Shown here: positions 39,431 to 51,435 of the stretch, piece by piece
Layout: each line of letters begins with the position of its first letter
Numbering within the stretch: the stretch's first letter is position 1
From: Ooceraea biroi
Lineage: Eukaryota > Arthropoda > Insecta > Hymenoptera > Formicidae
Direction: 5' to 3'
NCBI RefSeq assembly: GCF_003672135.1
Contig: NC_039511.1
Location: 8,830,464 to 8,894,463, forward strand
Length of the DNA stretch: 64,000 nt
The notes under the pieces: model-generated
What the model saw: the letters and a program-made list of their open reading frames with translations, nothing else
Told to the model about the DNA's origin: nothing
Databases searched by the model: none
Program-made: the position numbers and the translations under genes

Positions 39431-40790
39431 GATATCGTATTCGTATTTGCTGGAGTATCGCCGCGGAGTTCCGGAATTTTCGAGAGTTCCGCGAAAGTGG
39501 AAAACTGTTGGCGACGCGGCGGGGTTGGGATTTGAGTATTCCAGCGGACGGTACCTGGGTTCTCCCGGGCGACTACCTTCCACTTTCCGCCCCTTCGCGT
39601 TCCCTTTGCCGACCCGCGTTTCCGCGGTTCTTCCGCGACACGTATGTATAACTGGAAGTACCGCGTCCCACCCCCTGCAGGTGTAGTTTGTGGTAAGGCA
39701 CTGTTGGCCCCGCGGGTGCCACAACTCAATTCCCAAGCATTTCGGTTGATTTACAGACCCGGCTGAGGGTAGGAGGCCACTTTACCTCACGCCCTTAGAC
39801 TCGTTCCACCCACGCTTACGTTCGCCAGGTAGCGGTGTTCCCCGTGCTTTATGCTGCCTCTATGTTTCTCTCGTCGGCGATATCGCCTATCCATCTCGCG
39901 CAAATGCGAACGCTCGTTTGTCGAAGCGGAAGCTTTGGCGTTTCTGTGTTGCGCCACGTTACATTAACTCGTTTCTTACTTGAATATCTTACAATAGTGG
40001 GGCTTCTGTCAGCGATCAGGAGAACGCGAATCGCGAGCAGCAGGTCGTCGTGATATTTAAAACGTGGAGAATGATACAGATTTATTTACATTGTGTAAAT
40101 AATATCGTGATCCAAATGCTATAAATTTTCACATAATCATGAAATTCACAGTTACGTTCTACGCTCTTTGAGGAATAATACATAGCTTGGAAAAGAAGAT
40201 CCCTGGAGCGCGGAAAAATAAAGATAAAAAATGCAAATAAAATGGGGTCTCAAGTCTCGTTCGAAAGATAAAAAGAGACAAATCGCGTGCGATGACACCG
40301 CCGTTGAACCGGAATTTCCGAACTTTTGAGCGGAGCGGGCTCCGGCGTGCAGCTTCGACCGAGCGAAACCCCTCCTTCTTCCCACGTCCGTTGATGTAAA
40401 ACGAGGACGGTCAGGGTTCGGTTTGGCTTAGTCTCGCGATATAAATGCGAGTCCAAGGGTCGCGAAGGGGTGGGAAACACAGCGGGAAAGGGTTGCAGGA
40501 CAGTGCGCTGCAAGAGTGGTGGGATAGGCGAGACGTGCGCCGGGGGCTGGCGTGCCAGGACAGCGTGGCACCCCACCCTCGCGCCACCATCAACCCCTTC
40601 GGCGGGCTGGCCACCCTCCGTCCGATCCCACGCTCAATACTCACCAGCTCCGCGCCGGCTGGTACCGCTGCACCCGGACGGACGCAACGACTGCAGGGTA
40701 TACTGGGTGACGGTCGCGACGCGGTTAACTGACTCCAGGAACAAAGTATATCCCATCGGAGAACGCAGAACGGAATCACTGAATCTCATC
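39431..40790. other. Two CpG-rich islands
   Basis: GC-rich blocks at about 39.43-39.86 and 40.24-40.78 kb flank an AT-rich gap. The second contains a GTGCCA/TGGCAC stem at about 40548-40571. Overlapping frames on both strands have no recognisable domain. Confidence 0.35.
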
Positions 40791-41823
40791 GAATGTTGAA
40801 CAAACCACGTGATGATATATCACGAGAATTTAATGTGATAGAATAGAATTGAATGATAACGTGTAGTCTGTGATATAATTCGAATTTATCTGGTATAGTT
40901 TTATTCGAATTCGAATGCTCGGTATTTTAACTGATTAAAATAATAGTTTCATAAGTATAATATAAAATATAAATAAAAAAGTAGATTGCGGAGGTGATAT
41001 TGTTGTAACAATATTTCATGATTTGTACGAAATGTTAAGTAGAGAATGAACGAACTAGCGCGAGCTACGTAAACCTCTGAGTTTTAATATAATATTTATT
41101 GCATGATCAGTCGCATCAACAAAGACGTTATGTATGACCGATTATAAGAAATTAAGCACATTTTCTCGATAATAGTCTAAATTCGACGTATGGAATAAAT
41201 CGACGAACGTCGGAAAAAATGGGAGTGATTTGTAGGACGATACGCATAGAACGATTTGGAAGGATCTGTGTGCGGCAGAGAGGGGGATAATTTGTCATCG
41301 TCCTGCTTTTTCGACGTGGCGACATAAATTTCGCGGCCGGGCAGGAGAAAACAAGCGCGTGTTTTTCGTGAATAGGGCCAACAAAAAAACCGATTAAAAT
41401 ATTTGCAGTTTCATCCGGTACGCGACCCATATTGTTACCGACACTTGTTATTTGCTGCGATTTTTACGAATATTAGCAAGCAAGGTGCAGGAGTAGCGTG
41501 TAATCGCTCGAATCTCGAACACGTGCTTACATTCGATGCACTAGGTGAATTAAACATATAATTTACCTCATAATTAAGTAACCTTCCATATCGTTCAATT
41601 TTTCCGTGCTATCTTCGAGTTTAATGAAAAATTCCTAAATTGAAAACGTAAGAGGCAAGAGGATCAGGTAAATGCCACATTTTAAGGGAAGTTATATTTT
41701 CGCTGGAAAGTTTTATGCACCAAGGTTAATACCACTGAAAAAGGCAGCACGCGCCGTGTTTACGCGAACGTTTACGAGGTAAAACGAAAGTAGAGCGCAC
41801 TTTGTTGTGCACTTTTTTTACGA

Positions 41824-42156
41824 ATGAATAAAATACCATTTGGCAAAGTAGCTTTCGTCGAGATTTTTATTCTTTTCTTTTTTTTCACGCTCACGGCCGT
41901 TTCTACGTCAAAGTCCAGGAATAAAGTCGCAGCGAGGCGGAAAGAAACGGTCCCGCGGAAACATTTTGAATCTTCCGATGAACAACAATGTGTTTATGAA
42001 AAGTTTTTCGCCGCGCGGCAAACACATCGATGCTTCTTTTCCGCCACGCGCGGAACTTCGCTTGCAAGTTTCTCGTTTGCGTCTTATCGTGTTTGCAGGC
42101 GCAGGCTTTGCAAACGGTTGCTTCTCATCGAACATCACGGTGCAAGGTGCCGCTGA
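41824..42156 (+). CDS. Small open frame with signal-like N-terminus, doubtful
   Basis: A 110-codon frame starts with a true ATG and encodes a hydrophobic N-terminal segment (FVEIFILFFFFTLTAVSTS) followed by a basic, Arg-rich, cysteine-containing chain. The hydrophobic segment is partly a T-rich tract (about 41871-41886). Overlapping frames exist in both strands. A chance frame is more likely than a gene. Confidence 0.1.
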   Translation: MNKIPFGKVAFVEIFILFFFFTLTAVSTSKSRNKVAARRKETVPRKHFESSDEQQCVYEKFFAARQTHRCFFSATRGTSLASFSFASYRVCRRRLCKRLLLIEHHGARCR

Positions 42157-42164
42157 AGCTCGTT

Positions 42165-42212
42165 GCTTTCTTTCTTCTTCTCCTCTGTCCCTCATTTCTC
42201 TCTCTCTCTCTC
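42165..42212. repeat. CT-rich tract
   Basis: TTC and (TC)n run inside the region of overlapping small frames at 41.8-42.4 kb. Confidence 0.85.
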
Positions 42213-44122
42213 GCGAAAACTTTTGCGAGATTTTCCCCGATTTCGTCATTAAAACAATTGCACTTTATGCGTTTCCACACAACTCAGCGGTTGAATCATT
42301 TCCATGTGATTCGTCGCGCAATTACGAGGGAATCGTTAAATCAATTCTCGCATTTATTATCCGGACACATAGGTTTCCAGTCCGCGCGAGTTATCGAGTT
42401 CTTGTGAGTTTCTCTTTCAATTAATGTCGTTACGTTCGTCCATAATGGACGGCGGCAAGAACGGCGCATCAAATTAGAGAATTAGTTAGTAGAGCGAATG
42501 TTAGTGTTTTAATTGTTGAAATCTGAGAGGAGACAGGTAGTGCGGAAAACGTAGTGAATCGCGTCATATTCAATGTCTCTGGATACAGAGATATTATTGG
42601 AAAAAAGGGCAAACGAGAATATCGAGTAGTCAATTACGTTACAAAACAACGGTAACGCGAGTAATGTTAAAAATACACGGAAACAAAATGATTTCTGTGG
42701 AAAATCCTACATCTATTTTATCCTGCGCGTGTAATTCAGACACACGTTGGAGGTTCAATGGGGGACAAAGACGCACATCAAACATGCCACGGCGACACGA
42801 TGAAAGCAGCAAAAATTGCAAGGCGAGAAAGAGTAAGAAGGAGAAGTAATGCGTTGAAAAAGAAAAGAACAAATAACACGATATGAAAAAAGATGTTATC
42901 TGACCACCCTATTGACTTTTAAATTAAACCGCCGCGTGGGGAAACAGCCCTTAAACTGAGTCATTTTGACCGGAGTGTCGCTTATTGTTAGTCGCTCGCT
43001 CCTTCGTACGCTTGCTCGCGGAAATAACAAAATCGTCGACAGATGCCGGTTTCCTTCTCCTTTCATTCGAGATCTGGTCTTTTGACGACATATCTTCCTC
43101 TCGACGATTTCTTCCTCCTGGTAATTACGGGACAAAATACGAGTAAGGAGCGCGCACGCTGAAAGGACGTGGAATGCTCGGTAGTCTAGTCTTAGGAAGG
43201 TACACGATGATGGAGAGTGAACGAGGGGCGGCCAGAAGGAAGAAAGGGATGAATAGAAAGGTCTAGGTAGCAGAGTGAAGACGAAGAGCGAGAGGTGGTA
43301 TCCAGAGATGCGCCGATGCATCCCGCAATGCGGCATGACTCCTGATCCGATTGCGAGCCTAGTCAGAATGAGGTAAACTCAAAAAGTTCTCGACCAACTT
43401 CGGGATAATATCTATCGGCATTCTCGCGAGATTTCACCTTCTCTTGCCGCATTTTTGCCGTCGTGCGGCGAAAACAGGCCATGACACACTCGTTGCTTCA
43501 TTTTCTCATGCTTTTTAAAGCGAGGGCAAGTCCATTAACCGACTGGCTTGTTTTAAATATCAAATCGTATTCAGAAAGAACCTTTAATAAGTTCTAAAGT
43601 TAATTTACTCCTGCCCTAAATTAATTTATATAATATAAAAAGCTTGAAACAGTGTTCGTAGTTGTGAAACACAACCGTCGAGTCTTTTTCAGGTAACATT
43701 ACGACGATGTGATTTTCTTAGATTTGTTCGTACTCTTCACTCGACAGATGCTCGCAGCATGTACGACGATGGCGCAAATCGAATTTATTGCGACATGATG
43801 AAATCTTACCGCGTGACGCGAGCGTGAAAGGGCGTTTTGTTTCAAGCATCATACATCTACAAGACGACACCCGATGCGTCGACTCGAAGATACAATATTT
43901 GCGACGTTTCACGATAAGAGGCTTATTGCGCATATTGCGACAGGGATATGGACTTGAGGATCGATCGCGGAGAACTTTTTACTCCGCGGAACGCATCCTC
44001 CTCAAGTATCCTCGAGATCTCGATTTTCGCTTCCCCCGTCCGCCATGCAATCACCTCAATTCCATCGAATCGCGATCATTCCTCACGTGGCTTTGTATCG
44101 ACTCGCGTGAGCATTATGGAAC

Positions 44123-44890
44123 CTAAATATCGTAGTTTGCGTCCTTTCCATCCGCTCTGGATCGTCCCGTGCAATCGCTGTCGCTCGTACGAGAAATTCC
44201 GTCTCCTCCCGGAAACAATGCGCGGCAAGTAAACACTCGTGCCAGAGACGAGAGTCCCCCGTGTTTCAGGACCGATATAACAGAGCCGGCACGTTGCGAG
44301 CCACGTCGTTCTGCGGCCTGAATAGAACACAGAAACACCGAGGCTCCGTACGATGTCCTCGAAAAGTGGACACTGACGGGGTCATCCCGCTTCGTAGACA
44401 AAAGAAGAGGTGCACAAAAGAACGCGGACGAACATCGAAGAGTACCACGCGGAAGGAGATGGCGGATATCGGACGATGAGAGGCGAGAAGGGATGAACTT
44501 TCGAGGGACGAGAGGGTGGCCGGAGGAAGGACTCCGGTGCTTGGAATCCTGTAATTTCTGCGACAAAGCGAGCCGTCCATCTAGCCGGCGTAGGTGGCAC
44601 GTTTCCGCGCCGTCGTCAGGGTGGAGGGTTATTAGATCGTCGTGATGAACGAGCCGTGCTGCGTGCACCTTGCAACGAGGAGGAGCAACGGTGTCGCAAA
44701 TATCTACGGGAGATACTGTTATGTACATATATACGTATGTATCTATGTATGTACACGTGCATGTACGCCGTATCGCTCCACGCTGTCGTTGTCTCGGCTG
44801 CTGGGCGACAGCTTGCGCGATTTTAATCTTGCCCTTTAACCCTAAATCCGCTGCATGGATGGAACTGCATGGAGATAAAAAAAACAGCAA
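44123..44890 (-). CDS. Unrecognised 255-codon open frame, probably non-coding
   Basis: The longest ATG-initiated frame in the window lies in GC-rich sequence. Its composition (rich in Ser, Arg, His and Pro, no domain, no repeated pattern) is what a random GC-rich frame gives. It crosses an ATGT-rich microsatellite (44720-44766) that creates a Tyr/Thr stretch. Two other long frames overlap it. I list it only for its length. Confidence 0.08.
   Translation of the reverse strand: MLFFLSPCSSIHAADLGLKGKIKIAQAVAQQPRQRQRGAIRRTCTCTYIDTYVYMYITVSPVDICDTVAPPRCKVHAARLVHHDDLITLHPDDGAETCHLRRLDGRLALSQKLQDSKHRSPSSGHPLVPRKFIPSRLSSSDIRHLLPRGTLRCSSAFFCAPLLLSTKRDDPVSVHFSRTSYGASVFLCSIQAAERRGSQRAGSVISVLKHGGLSSLARVFTCRALFPGGDGISRTSDSDCTGRSRADGKDANYDI
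44720..44766. repeat. ATGT/ACGT-rich microsatellite
   Basis: Alternating purine-pyrimidine TATGTA and TACGTA units. Confidence 0.75.
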
Positions 44891-45390
44891 GGAAAAAGAG
44901 AGACGAAGGGAACCCGAACAAATTTTTCAATGTATCTCGCATAAAGAGATTCAAGGGAATCATCGCGTTTTCCAATGAATTTTTCGCGTGATTTATATGG
45001 AACGTATAAACAAAACGTGTATACGAGAATACAATTTATGCGAGCAAGATGAAAAATTTACATTAATCGAGATGCATTTATCAATGCATCTGGGCTGGAA
45101 TCGACGAATCGATATTTTCCATCGGGCTTTCTGTCGCTCGCGGTCCACGAACGTTGCGGCCACGAAATTTAGCGTGGTAACGGCGCGCGCGCGCGATCCG
45201 ATTACGCGCGTTTATATGCGAAATATCAGAAATTAGGTCTTTCATGGAAGCGACGCCCCATTGTGTCGCTGGTTCGGTCGTTATAGCGCGCTCGATGCGG
45301 CGCGCGCTCTGAAAGAGTCATGGACATCCGGTACATGAATGACGTCCAATTTCATGGGACAATAGTTACGTAGTGTCTCGTGCGACAGCG

Positions 45391-45495
45391 ACGAGGGCGA
45401 AGCGCGATGGGCGAGAGGGTGAAAGGGAGACGGAGACAGATGGGTGGCGAACAGGTGCAAGGGAGGGAGAGAGAACGAGAAAGAGAGACACGATA
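45391..45495. repeat. GA-rich purine tract
   Basis: Imperfect purine-rich run of AGAG and GGGA units. Opposite-strand Ser/Leu-rich frames are by-products. Confidence 0.7.
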
Positions 45496-46025
45496 GGAGA
45501 AGAGGGAGGAACAGATCGCTGCTGGCGGAATTCAGATGATAGAACCATAGAGCCGTAAAACCGTGCGCCGATACGAATGGCTTTTCTAAAAAGAGGGAGG
45601 GGAAAGTCATCGCGCGCTGTGTCAACGCGATCGTGACCGATCGTGAGCGACGCGCGCGGTCCTATCCACCGTCCTCCAGGAACCGCATCGGTAATTTGCG
45701 ACGGGAAGTCGGAAAAACGATCCCTCCGATGGCGGATGCCGCGTAATTTGCATTTTGATAGACGCGCGGCCTCTTTCGAGGGAAGAAATTTATATCTTTG
45801 ACGCGGAGTGCGTGAGGGAACGCGATGTAATCCGTATCCCGATGACGACGCGCCGATGATAAATATCGCGGCGGGGTTTCTTCTCCGATCGCGACTGAAC
45901 CCGCGAGAACTCCGTTACCCAAGAGGTCGACAGTTGAGCGTGGACAACGCATGGATTTTCTACTCGGGGAATTTTAGCGAATCGCGCGGATGATTACGCG
46001 CAACGTGCCGAGCGCGAAAGTTCGC

Positions 46026-46054
46026 CGATACGCGTCGATACGCGTCGATACGCG
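46026..46054. repeat. Tandem CGATACGCGT
   Basis: Nearly three head-to-tail copies of a 10-bp unit containing ACGCGT. Confidence 0.85.
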
Positions 46055-47217
46055 CGTCGCGCGCTCTCGGTTCAGCTATCGCGATCGCATTAATGCTGGC
46101 AATACAATTGAATTTACCCGTGTACCCTGCATTCTCCCTCTCCGAAAAAAATCGCCCGATTTATTGCGCCGCGTAGATGCTCACGAGATTGCGGGAATTT
46201 CGTGAATTTTCCGCGGGCTATTGCATGAACGGTCGTCGTTATCATACTGTTTTGCGCGGCAGGTGCTGTTTTTTTATCGGCGATCCGCGGTAACTCGGTT
46301 TTTAGCGGATCGCGCGTGTTTCACGGACGAGATAACGTTATTCATTTCGACTTATGTTTCATGGGAGCTTTTTTTTCGTGTTTGCGTGGCGGGTGTTTGA
46401 ATCGGCTCCATCTCGATCGAGAGAATACGCCCGACACTATGATCGAACTCCTCCTCTGCGGTCGGAATCCTTACGAGAGCCTGACGTGCATTATGCGCGT
46501 GGAACACCACTTAGGGTGTCAACCAAAAAATACTGCCGAGACGTAACAATAGCGGGCCGAGGGAGGAAAACGAGCGAGGATCGTCATAAATCATGGACCG
46601 AAGACGATGGAAGACGATGGTCTCCCCTAAAACACTGCCGCGACCAAGCTACGTGTACATCCCGCTTCTCTTCGTCCCCCTCCCAAAGAATATCTTTGCG
46701 TGACGCTTGCAAAAAATATATGGACCATGGCTGAAGCGTATCGATCGGAAATCGGTACTTACATTAGCAGCGATCGAGCAATTAATCATCCTCGACGGGG
46801 AAGTGTCTAATACGCTTACCTGCACAAAAAAAAACGATCATATTTAATTATTATATATACTAAACAGATAAATAAATAATATTCGCATTTTACAACAAAA
46901 TTTCAATATCCATATATGACCAAAAAGACGTTCTTTTGATAACAAAATCCTCAAAGGGCGAGAAACGACAATGGTTCCGCGACACCCTGTATGCATCTCG
47001 CGCGTACATTTCGAGTACATTTTCTTCCCTCGCGTCAGGGATGCACGAGCTCGCACACGCGTGCGTGTTGCGAGAAGGATAACTCGAAAGGATCACCCTT
47101 GTCGCGTCCGACTGCGACGTGACGAGGTACGTTGCGATGGACGTACGCGAAATCCGACATGGAAATGCGTCGCGGCGGTAAATTCATTGTTCCGCTTCCC
47201 GTCGCTACTTTCTCGAT

Positions 47218-47269
47218 TTCCTTCCTTCCTTCCTTCTCTCTCTCTCTCTCTCTTCCTTTTTTTCTCTCT
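47218..47269. repeat. TTCC/CT microsatellite
   Basis: Tandem TTCC followed by (TC)n. Some Lys/Arg/Glu-rich minus-strand frames arise here. Confidence 0.92.
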
Positions 47270-49633
47270 GTTCCGTCGGTATTTGACATTCCGTCGCATT
47301 TCGCGTCCACGCCGCTGAACAAACTAAATCATTCGTCCGCCTCCATCTCGTTCGCAGTCGAGATCGATTCGATTTACGTATGCGCGGCTGTGCGTCACCG
47401 CGCGAAACATCGAGGCCGAAACCGCTTCCTTTCGAGCCCGTTAAATCCTCGGTGGAGCGATGATCAAAAAATCAGCGATAATATTAGTTTTGTGCTGCCG
47501 GCGAGCGCGAGAATTTATTAATTGTTGCGCAGCGCGCACGTTATCGCGCGCGTCTATCGCGTCCAGCGATAACACGGGCGGGATGCTTGTTTGCGCGATT
47601 ATCATACGTACGGTAAACAGAATAAATCATCTGACGTTTTCATTTCCCCGAGAAATTCGCAGCAGGATCGATTCGCAGCTCCGCCGGAGGATATACCGTC
47701 GTGCAACCGGAATCACGAGTAAACGGGAAAACGGGAAATTTAGATATACAATTTCGTCTCGGCCGCGATTCTTTCGGACATTCGCGACAGTCGAGTCAGT
47801 AATTGAATATCCTGCAGAAATCATGCCTTGGTAAACAGAATAAATCAGTCGGCGGCATGGACACGCGCCAAGAGCCGGCTGAAATCGATTTTGTGGTGCG
47901 TGTTCGGTGTAATCACGCGATTAGACTAAATTATGCGTTGGGTGCCGCGTGATTATATCGCTGATAAACAACCGTTAAATTATCATATTATTCCTATAGA
48001 TAGGTATTCATAATATTTTAGCATTATTGGTGTTAATCCCATGACGGGATTGGGAGAAAATGCGGGATAATAGGGAATCTTGCAATCAAACGAGAAAATT
48101 AAGATACGTTATGATTTACCTTAAACTAACGTATAATTTTTATTTAATCATGATGGGTCGGAATTTTCGTGGTTGGCGAGGAAATTTTCCAGGCCATACA
48201 AGCGCCCGTATCAGCGTTGGCGACAACGCTGACAATTAAATTGTTTCTGGCGTTACATTTCAACAGAGCGAACCGCAAAATACATGCTAGAATAAAAATA
48301 CACGCTAGATTTTACGAGGGCAATAAAATGACTCGCGGTTTTGTTACTCGGCCGGTCCTTCACGCTTTATTGCCGTTAGCGATTTTATGTCCGGATGTCG
48401 CGCAACTCGTCAAAATCTCCTCGCTTTCGAATTGTAACTAACAATAATAAGAAGAATCACTTATGTGACTCGCAGTTTCCACAAAATGTTACGCTAACGC
48501 GGCTCGAGGTTCTCAACTTCTAAATTAATTATAAATAATTATAAGTAATAAACACAATTTTTATGTGTTTAAATCTTGAAGCGTACCTACAGTTCCGTCC
48601 CAGCGTAATCATTTCGTAACAGAAGGCAGTAGAGGAGATTAAAAAGGGATAGAAGGGATCAAGCTGTATATTCTAAGGGAAAGCTAAGGAATATACGTGA
48701 CAACCGTGTATCGCGAGATACGAAGAGGCGCGATCGTTTAATTATCGAAGTGCGAAACACGCGGAGAAGTTATACGGTAACGAAAGCGAGCCGCGAGCGA
48801 GTACCCTCGCTTTAATGTTGATCGATCCTTCGGGGGTGCATGTAAACGTTGCATGTAGAACAGCGAAGGAAACGACACACTATACGTTCGGGGCACCGGT
48901 GCGGCGAACAACGAATTCAGACCGCAGCACCTGCTACTTAGCGTTCTCACTCGCGCGAACATAAATTATTCATTCGCGACGCGCCGTGAAACACCTTGCC
49001 GTGGATCCTCCATCATTCACGGCGTCTCGCATTCCCGCCGAATTTCAGCTCGATCTTTAAGCGATACCACGCAACCAGAAGGGGTTGCTTCGGTAATCAT
49101 CATGAGTCATCACGAGCACGATCTCATACCCTCCAGATTCCGAATCGTGTACGCGATATCCGTCATGCTCGACCCCGCGGGTGGTTGCGAGGAGAGTCAT
49201 TTTCCTTCTTCCGGTTGTCAGATAAGTACGCCAACAGTTGTATACATTTGCACGTTGCAAATAGGGAAAGTGTTTTCGTTCAGGTTGTTGAATAGGCTAA
49301 TTCAGGGATAGATGGCCACATAGGAGAGATGACCAATCGTTTTACTTTAGCTACTGGCGCACAGTGTTCGTGTATTCGACCTGTGGTGAGTCTGTTAGTT
49401 GTGCAACTGGAGGTCTAACTTTTTGTAGAAAAGCATCAATAATTGTGAAAATATTTCCATTTTGAACTTTACTGTCTGCTGAAAATTTGTTCGTATGTTA
49501 CTATTCCCGCATAAGTATCAGAAATATCTGGCTTGAACTGATAGAAAACAAGATTTTAGGTTTATTTAGACTTTCCGCGTGTAGACGATAGTTTTCACTC
49601 GTGCCAGCTGTGTTTTATGAAATGCTATGATTA

Positions 49634-49657
49634 TCTCTCTCGAATAATCGAGAGAGA
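49634..49657. repeat. Short perfect hairpin
   Basis: TCTCTCTCGA, a 4-base ATAA loop, then TCGAGAGAGA: a perfect 10-bp stem. Confidence 0.8.
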
Positions 49658-51071
49658 AATTTCAACAAAGTTGGTCACTCGTGGAATTATTATTATTATA
49701 TAACATTTTTCTACAAAATTTCCCTCTTCTTTTCAGATGCCGAACAAATACATAGCTAAAGCGTATAATATCCAGAAAGTGGAAAGAAAAGGATGTAAAG
49801 AACAGTATTAATAACTTTTGTCAAATCTTTTTTCTAAAACTATAAGAAATGCGCTCAGACCTAATTTTCGTTTAGAATCATCTTTTTCCTTTCTTTTCTT
49901 CACTTTTACATTAATTTTAAGACTGTTTAACTAATTATGGTCTCTATTCTTCTCTTCTTGGCATATGGGAGAGATAGCCAAAGTTCTCTAAAAACATTTT
50001 TGTAAGGACTGTATGTATAGTTTTGTTTCAAAAACAATGTTTTATGAAAAAAATATCAAAATAATACTAGCTTGTTTTTTAAAGATTTTTTAATTGAAAA
50101 ACAGAGTATTTTCCGCAATTAAAAAAATTGCCATCTATCTCGGAGTTATCATATTCATGATCGCTGTTAATTTAATCTGTGCGTTGCCACGACAGTGTTA
50201 CAGCATAACAGACGATAATTTGATGCAACATCCTCGTACCGCGATCCGCTCGACGCGACTATGTCGCGCGTTGCAGTGGCCACGCCTCCTCGTAATGTCG
50301 CCATCGTCCCATGCAAGAAGAGATCGAAACAACCGGAACGTAAAAGCTTGGAGTGTCGCCAAAATCTTGGGGAGTTTCCGGATAGAGAATTTTATCGCGG
50401 CGGTGACCGTAGTGACGAGAGCGTTTTAAAATGTAAGGGAAAGGGGCACGAGTCCACCGGCTTGCTCGCGTGACAGATACTCGAAAATTCGTTTGGTTTT
50501 ACAACGGTCGCGATCCGTAATGCTTGTCGGGGTAAACGTGTACAGAGTGTTCCACCATCGCTTGGCAATGCTTTAACTCCTTAATGCACAATTTAGTTAC
50601 TGATTTTTGTCGGTATTGCAGATAATTATTGATAACAGAATAAACAGAGTTAAACATTCCTGAAGAGACGATATTTGATAGACTGTACTATATTCTGGTA
50701 ATTCCTAAAGGAATTCTGATTTGTCCATTTTCTAACAGACAGACTGGTTGAACCGACCAAATTTCTAATTAATGCAACCAGATTTTTTTTCAATGTGGTA
50801 ATATAATATAATTGCTGCACGTTAAGGTGTTAATGAGAGATTTCCAAAGTCATTCGAGGTGCAACTTTCTCCAAGATACAAAGCATCGCAGGGGAGTTAT
50901 CACGTTAACGCAGAATTTCTATCTTTGATATAAAATTTCTTGGAAGGATTGAGATAAGATTTTCTAAAGTAAAAATAAAAAGAGTAAATTATAAACGAAA
51001 AATAAATAAAAAACAAAAAATCAAAATAATTAAAACCACGCAAAATTCTTTTTTATGAAAAAATCAATTTA

Positions 51072-51435
51072 TCAGAAATCTTTTAATCTTGTTACGGATT
51101 ACATCTCTGATTGGATTTTCCTGATAGTTCTCGCTGAGGAAAGTCCACGCTGGATCGCTCCTGGGAACTGTGTCATTAAAAGATTTGCCGGTGAGTACAC
51201 AGAGTAACATATCCTATCTATGCGCCCAGTTACGCTCGTTCGGTCCCTCGTCTTAAGACTTCCACCCGACAAGAGGATAAATTCCGTTGTGAACGCTTCA
51301 ACGGGACTCCGTCATACGTGAATACTGCATTTTTACGATTCAATTTCTCTCAAAGCCACCGCGAGTTCTTCGCATTCCGCTATTCCGGGCGCGTCGTGGC
51401 TGCAACGAGCAGCTTCCGATTTCTCAGGAATGGCA
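51072..51435 (+). ncRNA. Candidate nuclear RNase P RNA
   Basis: Nuclear RNase P RNA is the catalytic RNA that removes 5' leaders from tRNA precursors. CR-I-like GAGGAAAGTCCACG lies at 51136-51149. CR-III-like GGTGAGTACACAGAGTAA lies at 51190-51207, close to the human CR-III region and about 55 nt past CR-I, against about 60 nt in human. P10 is TATCCT/AGGATA (51210-51215 with 51274-51279). It encloses a P12-like hairpin (51238-51244 with 51264-51270), which has GTCTTAAGAC (51250-51259) in its apical part. TTCAACGG at 51297-51304 matches universal CR-IV. CGTGGCT at 51395-51401 can pair with CR-I as P4, leaving the universal bulged U. TTCCTGA (51118-51124) pairs with TCAGGAA (51424-51430) as an outer helix. 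The P3 domain is not clear, CR-IV to CR-V is longer than in human, and the ends are approximate. A pseudogene or a chance match is possible. Confidence 0.5.

Larger units (their letters stand above)
40791..44122. other. Mostly gene-free stretch
   Basis: AT-rich at 40.8-41.9 kb and mixed afterwards. Apart from the doubtful frame at 41824-42156 and its CT tract, nothing is recognised. Confidence 0.45.
44891..51071. other. Gene-free stretch before the RNase P-like RNA
   Basis: CpG-rich at 45.1-47.9 kb with purine and pyrimidine tracts, then AT-rich from about 49.4 kb. A 111-codon frame at 50094-50429 (TTG start) has a hydrophobic beginning but no other support. Confidence 0.45.

Noticed and set aside
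39685..39725. TAAGGCAC resembling the start of miR-124
   Set aside because: It diverges after eight bases. The local stem is imperfect and does not place the seed in a duplex.
50094..50429. 111-codon frame with hydrophobic N-terminal segment
   Set aside because: It starts at TTG, the remainder is Arg-rich without pattern, and there is no splice or family support.
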